From: Archilochus colubris | Lineage: Eukaryota > Chordata > Aves > Apodiformes > Trochilidae | Assembly (NCBI GenBank): GCA_023079485.1 | Contig: CM041097.1 | Span: 19,637,158 to 19,701,157 of the forward strand | Length of the DNA: 64,000 bases | Direction: 5' to 3' | Shown: piece by piece, positions 24,101-35,779 of the stretch | Layout of the letters: every line of letters starts with the position of its first letter | Position numbering within the stretch: position 1 is the stretch's first letter | Notes under the pieces: generated by a model | What the model saw: the letters and a program-made list of their open reading frames with translations, nothing else | Told to the model about the DNA's origin: nothing | The model's database searches: none | Translations under genes and position numbers: made by a program

Positions 24101-24354
24101 CTATGCAAGTAGTTTGATTTGCTAAAGACACAGCAGCAACCCTGGCACAGGAAATCCTGCCAGAGCCCTCCTGACAAACCACCTCCTCAATCTTTCTGAT
24201 AGGGCTAACAATCTACAGGCAACTCATTCACCACTCACTTTCCAGTTAGTGCCATTTTTCTAATGGCAAAGTAATTCTCTGCAACTCCCATCTCCTTGCC
24301 ATGGGGAAGCTGCAGCCTTGAGAGCTGCCAGCTGCAAACCCACATTGTTTCCAG
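21119..24354. other. Non-coding unique sequence, no gene seen
   Basis: Scattered frames of up to 107 codons are found on both strands, with no domain. A T/G-rich low-complexity stretch (gggttttttggttgttttgtgttgttttttt) lies at about 23155-23211. Confidence 0.6.
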
Positions 24355-24427
24355 AGCATCCTCATCCAGCATCCCCTTATTCTGAGAATCCAGAATGCTG
24401 CAGCTTGGGTCTGTCAGTCCTCACCAG
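24355..24427 (+). other. Exon-like block (73 bp, plus), weak
   Basis: The acceptor-like cccacattgtttccag ends at 24354, and the donor TCACCAG|gtgagctg begins at 24428. Two of three frames are open across the 73 bp, with no recognisable motif. The donor is strong; the acceptor tract is moderate. Listed only because the pair is well formed. Confidence 0.08.
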
Positions 24428-25631
24428 GTGAGCTGGCTGCAAGCCATCAACTTCCCTGCTGTCTCCTCCATTCTGGTCAGAAATGCAGCTGGAGCTGGGC
24501 AGGAGCATCGTGGCTGCCAGCACCAAGCCCTAAGAACCATTAATCTTAACAACCATCTCTCACAGTGAGCTTTCAGGGCTGAACTTGGGACAACCTTGTC
24601 CTGAACACTAAATAAAGTCTTGTAAGAAGAATTGCCAATTTTTACAGTTTCAGTCTGTAACTAATTAGCCAGTAACAAACCAAGCAAAAGCACTATTTCA
24701 CAGCTGGATACAGGGGGTTAAATTCATTCCTTGTGCAGACATTGCCTTCCATGACAAACCATCGAGGGTGGATTTAGTCCACTGTGGGTGTGTGATGTAT
24801 TGCTCCTACTTCACCCCTGAACTGCACAGATAGATGAGAAGATTACCACAAGGGTTCCCAGATTTAGAATTCATAAATTAATTTCTTGCTTCTCTATAAA
24901 AGGGCATATCAGGCTTATGCACAGAAATTTACACATTTTGATACTAAATTTTAGTTAGGAGCAGCTTCAAGATAAAATTAGCCAGTGGTAGCAAATGTAT
25001 TATAATAAAACAACAGTGATACTAAAAAAAGGGAATCACTCCCTTACTACTTTCACACCTATCAAATTTAGAGGAAGAAAAAACCTACAGTCCCACTGTG
25101 TGTATTATCAGGACAGTCAATGAGACATGAAACAAGGACGAACTCCATTTGCCTGGGCAAAAAGCCCAGTTTGGAAGTAATTGCTGTAGTGGTGTAGCAG
25201 CTGCAGATATAGCCAGATCAAATCCAAAGATCAAATGCTTATTTCATTTTGATAAAAGTCATTAAACCACAAATCAACTTACTTTGGAGTACAGTCAGGA
25301 AATAACTCAGTATATACCATCTGCACATAACTCTCCCCTAATAAATTAAAGCAGTGACAGCAGCTTTCTTATGTGAAATCCCCAAACTTATATTTCATTA
25401 AGTATCAACATTTCTCATTTAGATTTTATTTAGCAGATAAGCCACTGGACCATGTTTAAAACCAGACCAGAGGATTTCTGAGCCAAGGGGGTGTTGTAAG
25501 GACCTTCTGCCACACTTGACAGCTCAAGACCAGGCTTTCAAACACCCGTGAGACATCATCCCTTTGGATGATGATAGAGAGAAGAATCATATCAAGGACT
25601 TACCTATAAAACTCAGGGAGCACCGAGGAGG

Positions 25632-25746
25632 CTCTGGAAGTGTGAACTTGCTCAAGGAAGATCTGAAGTGTGGACTTCTTCAAGGAAGCTCTGGAAGTGT
25701 GGACTTCTTCAAGGAAGCTCTGGAAGTGTGGACTTCTTCAAGGATG
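25632..25746. repeat. 29-bp minisatellite, 4 copies
   Basis: Four tandem copies of ctctggaagtgtggacttct + tcaaggaag start at 25632, 25661, 25689 and 25718. The first copy has variants (gtgaacttgctc), the second has lost one g (so 28 bp), and the third and fourth are nearly identical. The last copy runs into aaggatgg. The gradient of divergence from first to last suggests stepwise expansion at the 3' side. An A-rich tract follows at 25773. Confidence 0.93.
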
Positions 25747-25772
25747 GTCAAAATATAAGCCAAAGCACACCA

Positions 25773-25797
25773 GAAAAAAAGAAAAAAAAAAAAAAAA
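25773..25797. repeat. A-rich tract
   Basis: Seven A, one G, then sixteen A. It lies 27 bp after the 29-bp minisatellite. No retrocopy body is recognised. Confidence 0.92.
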
Positions 25798-25799
25798 GG

Positions 25800-28219
25800 A
25801 GAAGGTAGTAATTGCATTGGAGCAGTTTAAGTATTGGAATGCCCTTCCTTCAATACATTAACTTGGCAATTTAATCAGTCCTTGGAGAGCTTTTGGCCCC
25901 CCATTACAGGGCTGCCTTGGCAGGCACAGCCTCTGCCAGCAGGGTTGGTGCAACCCCAGCCAAACCCCCAGAGCATCCCTTGGGCTGGTGGAGACACAGG
26001 GTGGGAAGGAGGATGGCACAGCAGCAGCAAGCTTCCCACTTTCCTCTTGTTTCCAGCTGAAGATTCCAGAGACTTCATTAATTTTATTTTCCCAATACAG
26101 CCCATGATGCTACCAGGCACATCCCAGCTTCTGAGGGGGCTGAAGGAGGTTGTGCTGTAGAGCCATTCCCAAGCTAACAGCCTTCCTAAACCTTAGTGAG
26201 GTTTGCCTGAACTCCACAGGCTTGGGAAGAAGAGTTCAGTCAGATTGTGAGAGTCTCACCCTTCCTGAACAGCATTTTCTCTCCTTTTGTGGTCATCAGA
26301 ATTCGAGCAGATGATTTCTGTACTACCAAACATCTCTGCAGCTGTGCAGGAGTCTGGCCCAGTCATCTCCATCTACAAACCAAATCTCAGCTCTCCTGCT
26401 GTGATTACAGCAATCAATCTGAAACTCTCACTGCCTATTAACTTAACAGATTGTTCTGGATGTCTGGCCCTGCAATTCTAATATCACTAATGCTCATCAA
26501 AACTTTCAGAGATCAAAGATCAAACTTCACCTTAATAAATTAATCTATTTTTTAGTCTAGGAATCAATGTGTTGATTTACTCCTAATACACCTCCCACAA
26601 AAGGTAATTCACTATTACCTGTGCCCTTCAGAAAATCTGTTACTGGCTGATGGGTTTAGAGCTATAAGACCATTATTAAGCTCACAATTACCAAAAGTTA
26701 TCAAGATGTTACCCAAACTAATGGGAACAGTATGAAATTCTTGTAGCAATTCTTGTTTTTCATGGTAGTTTTTATATTTACCTGACAAGGAACAAAGGAC
26801 CTACTAGTCCTTTGCTGAGCTCCCACCATGCTGGGGATGTGTCCTGTGCTCTGCAAAGTCTCCAAGCTGAGTTTCTGGGGTAAAGAAACAAATATTCATT
26901 TTTGTCTCTCCTCTGCTGTCCCACCTATTTATTTCAGTGAGTCTCCCACCTCCAGTAATGACTTGAGTGGAAGTTTTTGTCACATAAGTGGGCAGTACTT
27001 TTAATCCTCAAATTATCAGAATTCTTAGCATCCAGGAATGATTTTTGAAGATAAAAAGTTTTAAATTGGTTTTGAAATATTCTTCTGAAAAGTAATAGAA
27101 CTAGAAAAATATTGGGCTTTTTAATAAAAAAACTCCAGCAATTTGAGTTAATCTATTAATGGATTCTCTGCCTTTGCTAAGCTTGAGATGTTCTTACTTC
27201 AAGCCAAACTTTTCAAAGATTAAGCAGGAAGAAAGGGAGTGAGTCTACAATGCAGTGATCAGGAGACCAAGGCAAAGTTAGACTACCAAAGGTGATCATA
27301 TTAATAATGACATTTATGCTGCAGGAATTTAATTAGACTGAAATAGAATTTGTAGTAAAGATGTCACAATAACTCAGGACAAAATGAAAAGCAGTCTAAA
27401 GGCATTCAGTCCCTAATTAGTTCAGGACTAGTAGATTAAAGATAAACTTAGAAAAATTGGGGGAGTGAGTGGCTATTAGGGGCCACTAAAATGTAGAATG
27501 TCAGGCTCAATTTGTCACTTTTGGATGCTTTTAGATAAGACAAAGTGCAAAGGATTTTTAAAAATACAGGAGCTGATTTTTTTCTCTTTCTTCAAAAGAT
27601 CAAATGGGCTTTTAATAAAAGCAGTGACAGTCACAAGCCTCAGCTGTTGACACAGATTTCCTTTTTTCTAAACACTATGAAATAATGAGCTGCCTGACAC
27701 CTTGGTTATATATGGGAATGGCAACTCTGTCTACAAACACTGCATTTGTGTGTACTGCCTTCTGAAAAAGAGGAAAGGGAGAGAAAGGTGTTTCTGATCA
27801 TCCCCAAAAGTTATTTTCTTGGTATTGGCCTGTTCTGGGCAATATACAACAGGAATAATGAAACAGAATGTTCATAAAGGAACCAGGAAGATTTTCAAGC
27901 TCTGCTGATTGTCTGTATGTGTTCACATTGAGGTGAGAAGAAAAGGAGATCTGTGCAAACATCTTGCAGTCACCAGGAAATGGGTTGTAAAGCCATGGGA
28001 CTTTTCCAGCACAGCCCTTGTGTCCCACCTGGCTGTCTCCAGAATGCTGATGCCCTTCAGAGGGGGGGTGCTTGGCTGCTTCCCACCCCCACAGAGGGAA
28101 ACAGCAAACTTGCCCTGACTTTTAGCTAAGTTTACAACATAATAGAGTTACCAAGCAAAATCAGAAGCCAAATGGTCAGGTCATTTAAAAGATGTCATTT
28201 TCTGTTGTTGTTTAAACAG
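25800..28219. other. Non-coding unique sequence, no gene seen
   Basis: Sequence is mostly AT-rich from 26.4 to 27.8 kb with stops in all frames. The 108-codon frame at 25834-26160 has no domain and overlaps an antisense frame. No mobile element was recognised. Confidence 0.6.
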
Positions 28220-28345
28220 AGGGACCTGAAGGAGAACCTAAGTCCCTCCAGATGGAAATCCTGGGAAGCTGCTGTCTCTGACCACCTGCTGTTATCTGTC
28301 CAACATCTCCAGGACCCCTTGCCAGGAATTCTCTCCCTGATGCAG
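28220..28345 (+). other. Exon-like block (126 bp, plus), weak
   Basis: The acceptor-like tctgttgttgtttaaacag ends at 28219. The block is open for 42 codons in phase 0 and is followed by CAG|gtacca at 28346, with a better alternative donor CAG|gtaaat at 28363. The translation has no recognisable domain. This could be a chance pair, a non-coding RNA exon or a short coding exon. Confidence 0.12.
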
Positions 28346-28369
28346 GTACCAAAGCAAGTCAGGTAAATG

Positions 28370-30220
28370 GCTCATCCTTCATCTTCCAGTACTACTCATT
28401 TAAAACAAAAAGTAGTATAAGGGCACCCAGAAAAGACAATAACATACTGTCTGCTTGCTTTGGGGAAGGGACCTGACCCCTGCATCATGTGGGGAGGCTT
28501 TAACAACCTATCTTGATTTCACACAATACATTTTCTTTTATTTTATCCCTCAGCAGATTAAGGAAATTCAGAATTAAGGAGAAAATACATTTAGGAGAAA
28601 AATCTCACATTATGTAGATTTTAAAAATCTTAAGAGTCAAAGCAGGGGCTATTTTGAGAATGCTTTGCAACTACATTCTTGCTTTAAATGATTTCTGCAT
28701 CAAGCCCTATCTAAACCAAGAACAGAGCGAGCAAAGCAAACCAGCAGCTCTCCCTAATTTGCATTCAAAACAGTTCATCTGCTGGGTTGACTACTGGATT
28801 GCTTTGATTTTAAACTTCATGCAACCATTTCAATATTATTTCTCATGTGAAGAAATACCCAACAGCTGGGCTGGTCTCCTCCCTGCCTACTGCATCTCTG
28901 GGTACATCTACAGAGCCTCCCTAGCATCAACCAGCTCTAGTTTAAATAAAAGCAAAGCTCCATTTGCCTACTGTTAAAAGTATAGTCCTAAAATGTCTTC
29001 TTCCAAAATTCCTCTCTCTCTTTGCCCTTACTCAAGGACAGAGACATTTCTCCCATCGTTAGGAGAGCTTAAAATGCTGTTCTCAGCCTTTTGGTGCATA
29101 TGGTGCTCCCCATGGCATTTCCCAGTGCAGTTCTGCTGCCGCTTCCCTGGCTGGCCTCAGGCTCTCTGTGCAGGTGCTGCAGCAGACTGCTCCTTTACTG
29201 CTTTCTGCTGCCATTACTCACTCTGCTCTGCTCTTCTCCTTGGCTCCAGACATGCTGTTTTCTTCCGTGCTGGCTTGTTAAACCAAAGTCTGGATAGCAT
29301 CCTTCTGAAAAAAAACAAAACCAAAACAATGAAACAGTATTGAACCAGGCTTTTCTTTTGACCTTCCATAGAGTCAAAATAAGTTAGGGGTCTGGAGTTT
29401 TTGTTCACCTGTATCTAAATATTTTTTATCATGGGAAAGGAGTAAATCACATTACATACACCAGAAAGAGTACAAAAGAGTCTCCTGCTGTGAATATTGG
29501 AGTACAATTGCCACAGCCAGTGAGGAGAAGGATTTTCTCTTCAGCACATAGATTAGATCACAGCTTCAAACCTCCCTTTGTTTTGGTGTCTTTATTACAC
29601 CCAAGGGAGATTCCTAAGTGAGAAGCTAAACCACAGCATCAGTGGGTGATGGGTACCTTCATCCCCCAGGGAGGGCAGCCCTCAAAACCATCTCCCCCAT
29701 GTCACATCTTCTCAGCAGCCTCCTGACCCTGATCCAGCAGTGGCAGAAGGGGAATGAGCTGTCCAGGCAGCTGAGCAGGATGGAGAACAACACAACTCTT
29801 CTCAGAGAAGCAGGCAGGGAAGGGGCAACCATGGCAGGTGGCTGAGGTGAAGGAACATGCAGTGGCTTGTGCTGGATGACTTACTGACAGCAGCTCTGGA
29901 AAAAGCAGCCAAAATGCCCTATAATGGCACACATCCCTTGTACTTTCTCTTTCTTCCTGCACAGAGAATCCCTCTTGGTAATCTCTGGGGTGCCAGAGGC
30001 TCTGAAAGGAAGGCACCACACCAGCTTCTGAGAGGAGACATCACCCTGGGCTGGGCTCCAGGCTCCTTCACCAGCTGGTCTGGATGAAGCTCAGACCTCC
30101 CCCTTCCCTGCCATCCCTTCCACCACAACACATCACTCATCCCCTGGGCCTAGAAAGTCCAGTACACTCAAGTCTTGTATGTTTAGTGTCATGGCCTGAG
30201 TTGGGGCACAGAGTTTACTC
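28370..30220. other. Non-coding unique sequence, no gene seen
   Basis: The 107- and 116-codon plus frames at 28654-28977 and 28993-29343 are Cys/Ser/Leu-rich, lack domain signatures, and overlap shifted frames of similar length. I treat them as chance. Confidence 0.55.
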
Positions 30221-30224
30221 TCTT

Positions 30225-30340
30225 TAACATCTACTGTAAAATTAATTACCAGTCATTTGACAAAATAAATTGACCTTATAATAAGGTTTCTAAAAATGCA
30301 ACTGGTGTAATTTTATAAATTACTTTCTGTACACAGGATC
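30225..30340. promoter_or_regulatory. AT-rich enhancer-like block with TAATTA site
   Basis: TAATTA lies at 30243-30248, followed by gtcatttgac, ttataataaggt and tgtaattttataaattac. It has no repeats and stops in all frames. The regulatory reading is inferred from word content alone. Confidence 0.15.
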
Positions 30341-33064
30341 AAGTTCTTTCCTGCCTTACACTTCCCTTAGTGCTGAACTCAGTGAGTGTAAGGCAGGGCA
30401 GAATTTCACCTCTAATATCTCAGTGGCATCCACTTATTTCCCTAGGGAACTGACCTGATCTGGCTATTTATAACACATTCAAAAAGAAATTGTGAAGCAA
30501 GAGGGCAGAAAGGCTCTGAAGAAAAGCTATATTTGTGGATAAAATGACAAAAAAGTAATGTGGATTCCTATAAAAAAAGTTATCCTCAGAGCAGGCTGTC
30601 AGTTTTAAATGGTTACTAAAACAGTGTTACCCACAACTGAGGCAACTCCATGGACACAGCTGAGCAAACCTGGTCAGAGCAAACCTGCCCTGCTGAACAC
30701 TCAGCTGGCCAGCCCTGAGCAATATCTGCCCTCTTGGGGCTGATGGTTTAAGGGCTTTGTTCAGGGCTAGATCCCCCCTGGATGGGATGGCCTCCTCCTC
30801 ACCCCCACACACCCTCCAGCAATCTGATGGCAGAGCAGCAACCTGGGGCCAAGAGAACTGAGATGATACCAGAGATGTTTCACAGCTCATCAGAGCTGCA
30901 AGGCAGTGTGATGGTGAGAACACACACTGCATCTGGGACAGCAGCCCTGCAGAGGCTCCTCTTGGAGGCAAAGAGCTGGCTCAGTTCACAACAGCATCTC
31001 TGTGACCAGTCAGATGGTGAACACCAGGGGCAAACAAGAGTGAAGTTATTTGGCAACACAGACAGGCCCTGAGTGTGACAGTCAGAGCCACAGCCAGGCT
31101 CTGGAAGGGCTCTTCAAGGAGCAGGCAGTGGAGAGAAGGTGCCAAACAACCCAACACCTTCTCCCTGTCCCACATCCCCCTTGCTGAGCCTTCCCTGTTG
31201 CTGCAGCTGCTCTCAGCTGGCCATGCCACCCTGCAGCCAGGGAGACAACACTGATGATTTCAGGGGGGTGAGGACATTGGGGAGGTTTTGTTAAAAAAAA
31301 AATACAGGGCAGTTGAGGAAAGCTGAGTTTAAGCTGCCTCTCCAGGATAATCTTTCTGAACATCTCTGTTCAGCTTGGAGCAGAGGAAAGATTAGAAATT
31401 TCCAATCATTAATTCTCATGTATACAGATTTGCAAGTGCTCATCATAAGCCCAGAACATCACCTGCTGATGGAACTACAGCAATCATAGGAGGTGGTGGT
31501 CAGGGACAGGATTTGCCCATGGTGGTGCAGAAATGGTGGGCACATCCTCAGGGATTGCAAGAATTCCTGGAGCCAGGAGGGAAGAGCCATCATTTCAAAA
31601 GGAAGTAAAATTCTTCCATTCTCTCCTTGTTTTTCTGTAGAGCTGTCAGCATTTGTCCCTTTTCATTCCCCTTGCTCACTTGTATCAGCAGAGAAACCCT
31701 TCAAAGAATGCCATGAACAGAGCCAGCATACCTGTGCCAGCAAAGGGAGACTCAGACTCTCTGCACCTGCTTCTTATGATCAATTATTGATGGAAAATCC
31801 TGCAACACAAAGAAACTAAAAGTCACTCACATTTTTACATACAAATCTTTCCTGTTCAACTGTAGCCTGGTGGTACCAGAGCACTTTTCTCTAGCTTACA
31901 AATGAATAAAACTGACTTTAAAAAAGAAAATCAAACATGAGAAATTTCAAAAGAAATTATTTTTTTCAGTGTGCAAATTTCATATTTTTTCCCCATTTGT
32001 CATTTTCAGCAGCACATTGTCAAACAAAGGGTTAGGGAAATGGTCTGATGAATTTAAAACAAATGCATGCTGATCATTAGTAAAACATTGATAACTACAG
32101 AACAACTATGGTGAAAAATCAAGTGGCATCCCAGGAGCCATCTTGAATTATTTGGTATCTAATTAATAACACAACTTATTTGTTGACCTCCTGGTCAGAG
32201 TGTGCAGAGTTTTAATTAATTGATAAAAGCTACCTAGGCTGTGCTGAAGCTTTGTTTGGCCACCTTTGACCCAGAAGTGGCACACACATTGTCTCTGGCA
32301 CCTTGTGTAGATTTCAGTGACACAGATTGAGAGGAACCAGATGACAAAATGCTGCTGGGATGAACCTGGCAGGATTATGTGAGGCAAATATCATCACCTG
32401 AATCTGTGCCACCTTGCTGGGATAGCATCCAACCTCTCAGGTCAAGCTACACAAATGGGGGTAATGAGTGAGGAGCACTTTGATGAGTAAATGAAAGCAC
32501 AAACCATCCTCTGAGCTGTTTTGAGAGGAAAATCCTGTGTGTACATTGCTCCCCCCATGCAGCCTGCAGTGGAAAGGAGAGAAAATGCAGCCCCAGTGGA
32601 CAACATCTCCTTCCCATATGGAATAGACTCACTCCTTTCCTTGAGCTCTCTATTCCTCAATTGCACCTTTTATTGACAGATGCAAAGCAAGACTAATGAA
32701 CTATTGATAACCCTGGCACAAAGGATTATTAAACAAAGCAATTTGATTTTGTGGGCATTGATTTACACGTCACAACCAGAGTACAAATGAAAATGGTAGC
32801 TCAGATAGATAAACTTGAATGCTAAACAGGTGGCCATCCCATTCCCTCTTAATCCCTGGCCTAAAAGCATGGACAGACACATCTGCATGGGCCTCTACAC
32901 TCCATGTACTTAGAGATATGCTTCCAGATTTTCTAGATCACCAGTGGTATTTGGAGAGAAACCTAAAACAACCCAAGCATTAAACCAGGGCTACTGGTTT
33001 TGAAGGTGTTAATCTTTGCATCACACTGCATGTCCTCATTTGAACCAGTGATTCCCAAACACAC
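30341..33064. other. Non-coding unique sequence, no gene seen
   Basis: Frames of up to 114 codons at 30.6-31.4 kb overlap on both strands in a GC-richer patch and show no domain. The rest is AT-rich and closed. Confidence 0.6.
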
Positions 33065-33087
33065 AAAATAAAATAAAATAAAAAATA
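33065..33087. repeat. (AAAAT)n microsatellite
   Basis: About four units of aaaat/aaata with a terminal aaaaat variant. Confidence 0.85.
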
Positions 33088-35688
33088 ATGTTCAGACACA
33101 GAGGGAATCCACAAGGAAAAATATGTGACCAGAAAGGGCTTGTCCAAGCCCTTACCATCATCCCATGGGACATCCAGAAACTCCACCCATGGCCTCTTGC
33201 AGAGCTGGAGCCTCTCTAGAGCCAGCAAGGTTGCTGATTGGCATCTACAAGGAAATAAACTCTGTCTGATCCTCACCACCAGGCAGATGGGGCACCCAAA
33301 TTTTAATTCACATCTTTTGTGACATTCATCTGACATTTAATTCAGTGGAATTATGAGAACAGCAGTGAAATTTGTCCTCTTACTGAAGTGAATCCAGGGA
33401 GAAATTTTACAGACTAAGACACAGAGACCTAATTTTGCTGGCAAATAGGTAGCCAGCACCCATTTTCATCATTAAAAGCTTCCTCTAGCTCTCCTAGTGA
33501 GTAATCCATCATCTCATAAAAGAACTGCCATTGGTGTCTCCACTGTCATGATTAATACTCAAATCCTGTCAGATCACAAGCTCAGATAAAACAACACGAA
33601 GGGCACGTACACGAGAAGTGATCTGATGGTGCTAAGGCAAAAACAGTCCCAGGGTTTCCACGTGAAGGCTGTGTTCTGCTTGCAGCTTCACTCTGGAAAA
33701 CAGTAAAAGAAAATTGCACATCTATGAACTTTCAAATTAAAAAAAGGGTGGTTTTGGTTTTTTTAATACAAGCCACAACAACAGGACACTTCCTTTACTT
33801 TAGGCTTTGTGAAACACAACACCCAAAAGCCATCTCTGATACTCCAGGGATTAAATTATTTTCTGGAAGACAGGGTTGCTTCCCATCATTATTACTGGTA
33901 TAAACCTGAGAGTTTTGCTGCTTTCCCTCACTTTTTTAATGCTAGAAATAGATTAAACTGGCACATCAGGATGCTGAGCTGCAGTTTCAGCTAAACTCTG
34001 AGATTTGCAGAGATTTATCAAAAATGACAAGACTCAACATCTAGGAGATGTCTCCCAGTGCCCAGGAGCCCAAAGAAGATGCAGCAGTTACAACAGGAAC
34101 CAGAGAGAAAAAAACATTAGAAAAAGAACTGGTTAGACCTTGAAAATCAAGGGTCTGATACAAATGGGAAGGTGCTGAGCTGATCAGCACAGTCCTTTAG
34201 TGGGCAAGGAAGAGTCACTGCCTGGCTCCTCCAAATGAAAAGGCAGGGAAAGCTGCCCTTCATTCCAGCTCCAAGGGATGCTATAAACTTCCTCACAGTG
34301 ACCTGGTCAGAGCCCCTGAAATGCAGAGGTTTTCTCCTGTTCCATTTGCAAAGAGCATGGAATTAGCTGGAAGGTGAGGAGTGGCTCTTTGTGATCACTT
34401 CTTTTAAGTTACACTATCACTGGAACAGTAAAACAGAGTATTCCATAAGGGTGTTCTTCTTCTCCCACATGTGCATGGGAAGCAAATGATGATGCATATG
34501 AAAAAGGGCAAGAAAAAATGGGAATAACTGGACAGTAAATATTTACAAAGCACAAAGTATCTGCCCTGCATAATCAGCCTTCACTTGGGTAGCCCATCCT
34601 GCCTAAACCAATACTTGTGATTGAGAACCTCCCTGCAGCCAGGCTGCAGCATTTCTAAAACTAACAGGAGGCAGGTGGAGCAGAGGCCTGACAGAAGCTG
34701 GATACATACCAGGAGCAGCCAAATCCTTTCCCCATGCTGGAGCAGGACCAAACACCCCATGTCCTGCTGCATTTCCTTCTCATGCAGAAATAAAATACAG
34801 AAAACCTGGGGCTATTTCCAAGTCATGCAGTGATCCAGCAGGATCCTGCAGAGAGGGACTGGCTGCCTTTTTCCTCTTTGTTTCTACAGTGTAAAGGAAA
34901 AGTTAAGGATTCATATAATGGAATGTGTGGCGCTCTGCATTACCTCTCTAAGTGACTTTTATTTAGCAGTTTTATCTTGTATTTACTTATTCTTTAGGTA
35001 TATTTTAGAAAGAGTTTGTTCCAAGGTTGTACACAGCAACAAAGAGATGAAATTAAAAAAAATACTCAGTCTCACAGTCCATGAACAGAAGTCTGCTGCA
35101 ATGTTTCATTAGCTATTTCACATGCACAAACTGAGCTGAAGTAACCAGAGCTGCAGACAAGGGCAGTGAGAACAGCAAAAGGAATCTGCAGAAGAAAGCC
35201 CCACAGTAAGAGAAGACCTAGGAGGACTTCATGGGTCTCCTGATGCCTGTACAGAAGTCAAACTGATCATCCCCCCCTCCCATGTACCAAACCCTTCTCC
35301 TTTACAGATCTGAACCCAGCCTGGAGGAGTTAGGCTAATCCAGGCAAGAGTGAAATGGAAACAACTCCCATAAGCCCTTAGGGAAAGCTTAATCTAATCT
35401 TCTCATGTGAATGAGATATTAGTTCTCTTTTACTTGCCTTCAGTGGTGATAAACTGCAGACAGGAGAGATAAGGGCCTCACACACCTCACATTTAACCAC
35501 TCACAGTAAATACACTCTGGCTTTTGCTTATCTTACAGCCTGGTATGGATTTCCTTTTAGCAACCTCCTGAATTACAATCAAATTATACTTCAAAGGCTG
35601 TTGAATTGCATGACTTGCAATACTTTAATGGGTTCTGTTCTGGCTCCTGGGGAAGCACTTGTAATCCCTGTTGTCTTCTGCATTTCAG
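33088..35688. other. Non-coding unique sequence, no gene seen
   Basis: No convincing frame, tandem array or mobile element. Frames of up to 118 codons at the left edge are antisense to each other. Confidence 0.6.
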
Positions 35689-35771
35689 TGACTTAGGACA
35701 TGCCTGACTGCTCTGCAGACCAGCACATACCCCATGTTTTCCAGAGGAAGTTCCATGCAAACAGTGCACAG
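35689..35771 (+). other. Exon-like block, non-coding or 5' UTR type (83 bp)
   Basis: The acceptor ttgtcttctgcatttcag ends at 35688, and the consensus-like donor GCACAG|gtgagcaa starts at 35772. All three frames meet a stop near the 5' edge (tga at 35689, then tag and tga shortly after), so it cannot be an internal coding exon. An ATG at 35700 stays open to the donor (24 codons), which would suit a first coding or UTR exon, or a long non-coding RNA exon. The splice sites are among the best pairs in the window; usage is unproven. Confidence 0.2.
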
Positions 35772-35779
35772 GTGAGCAA

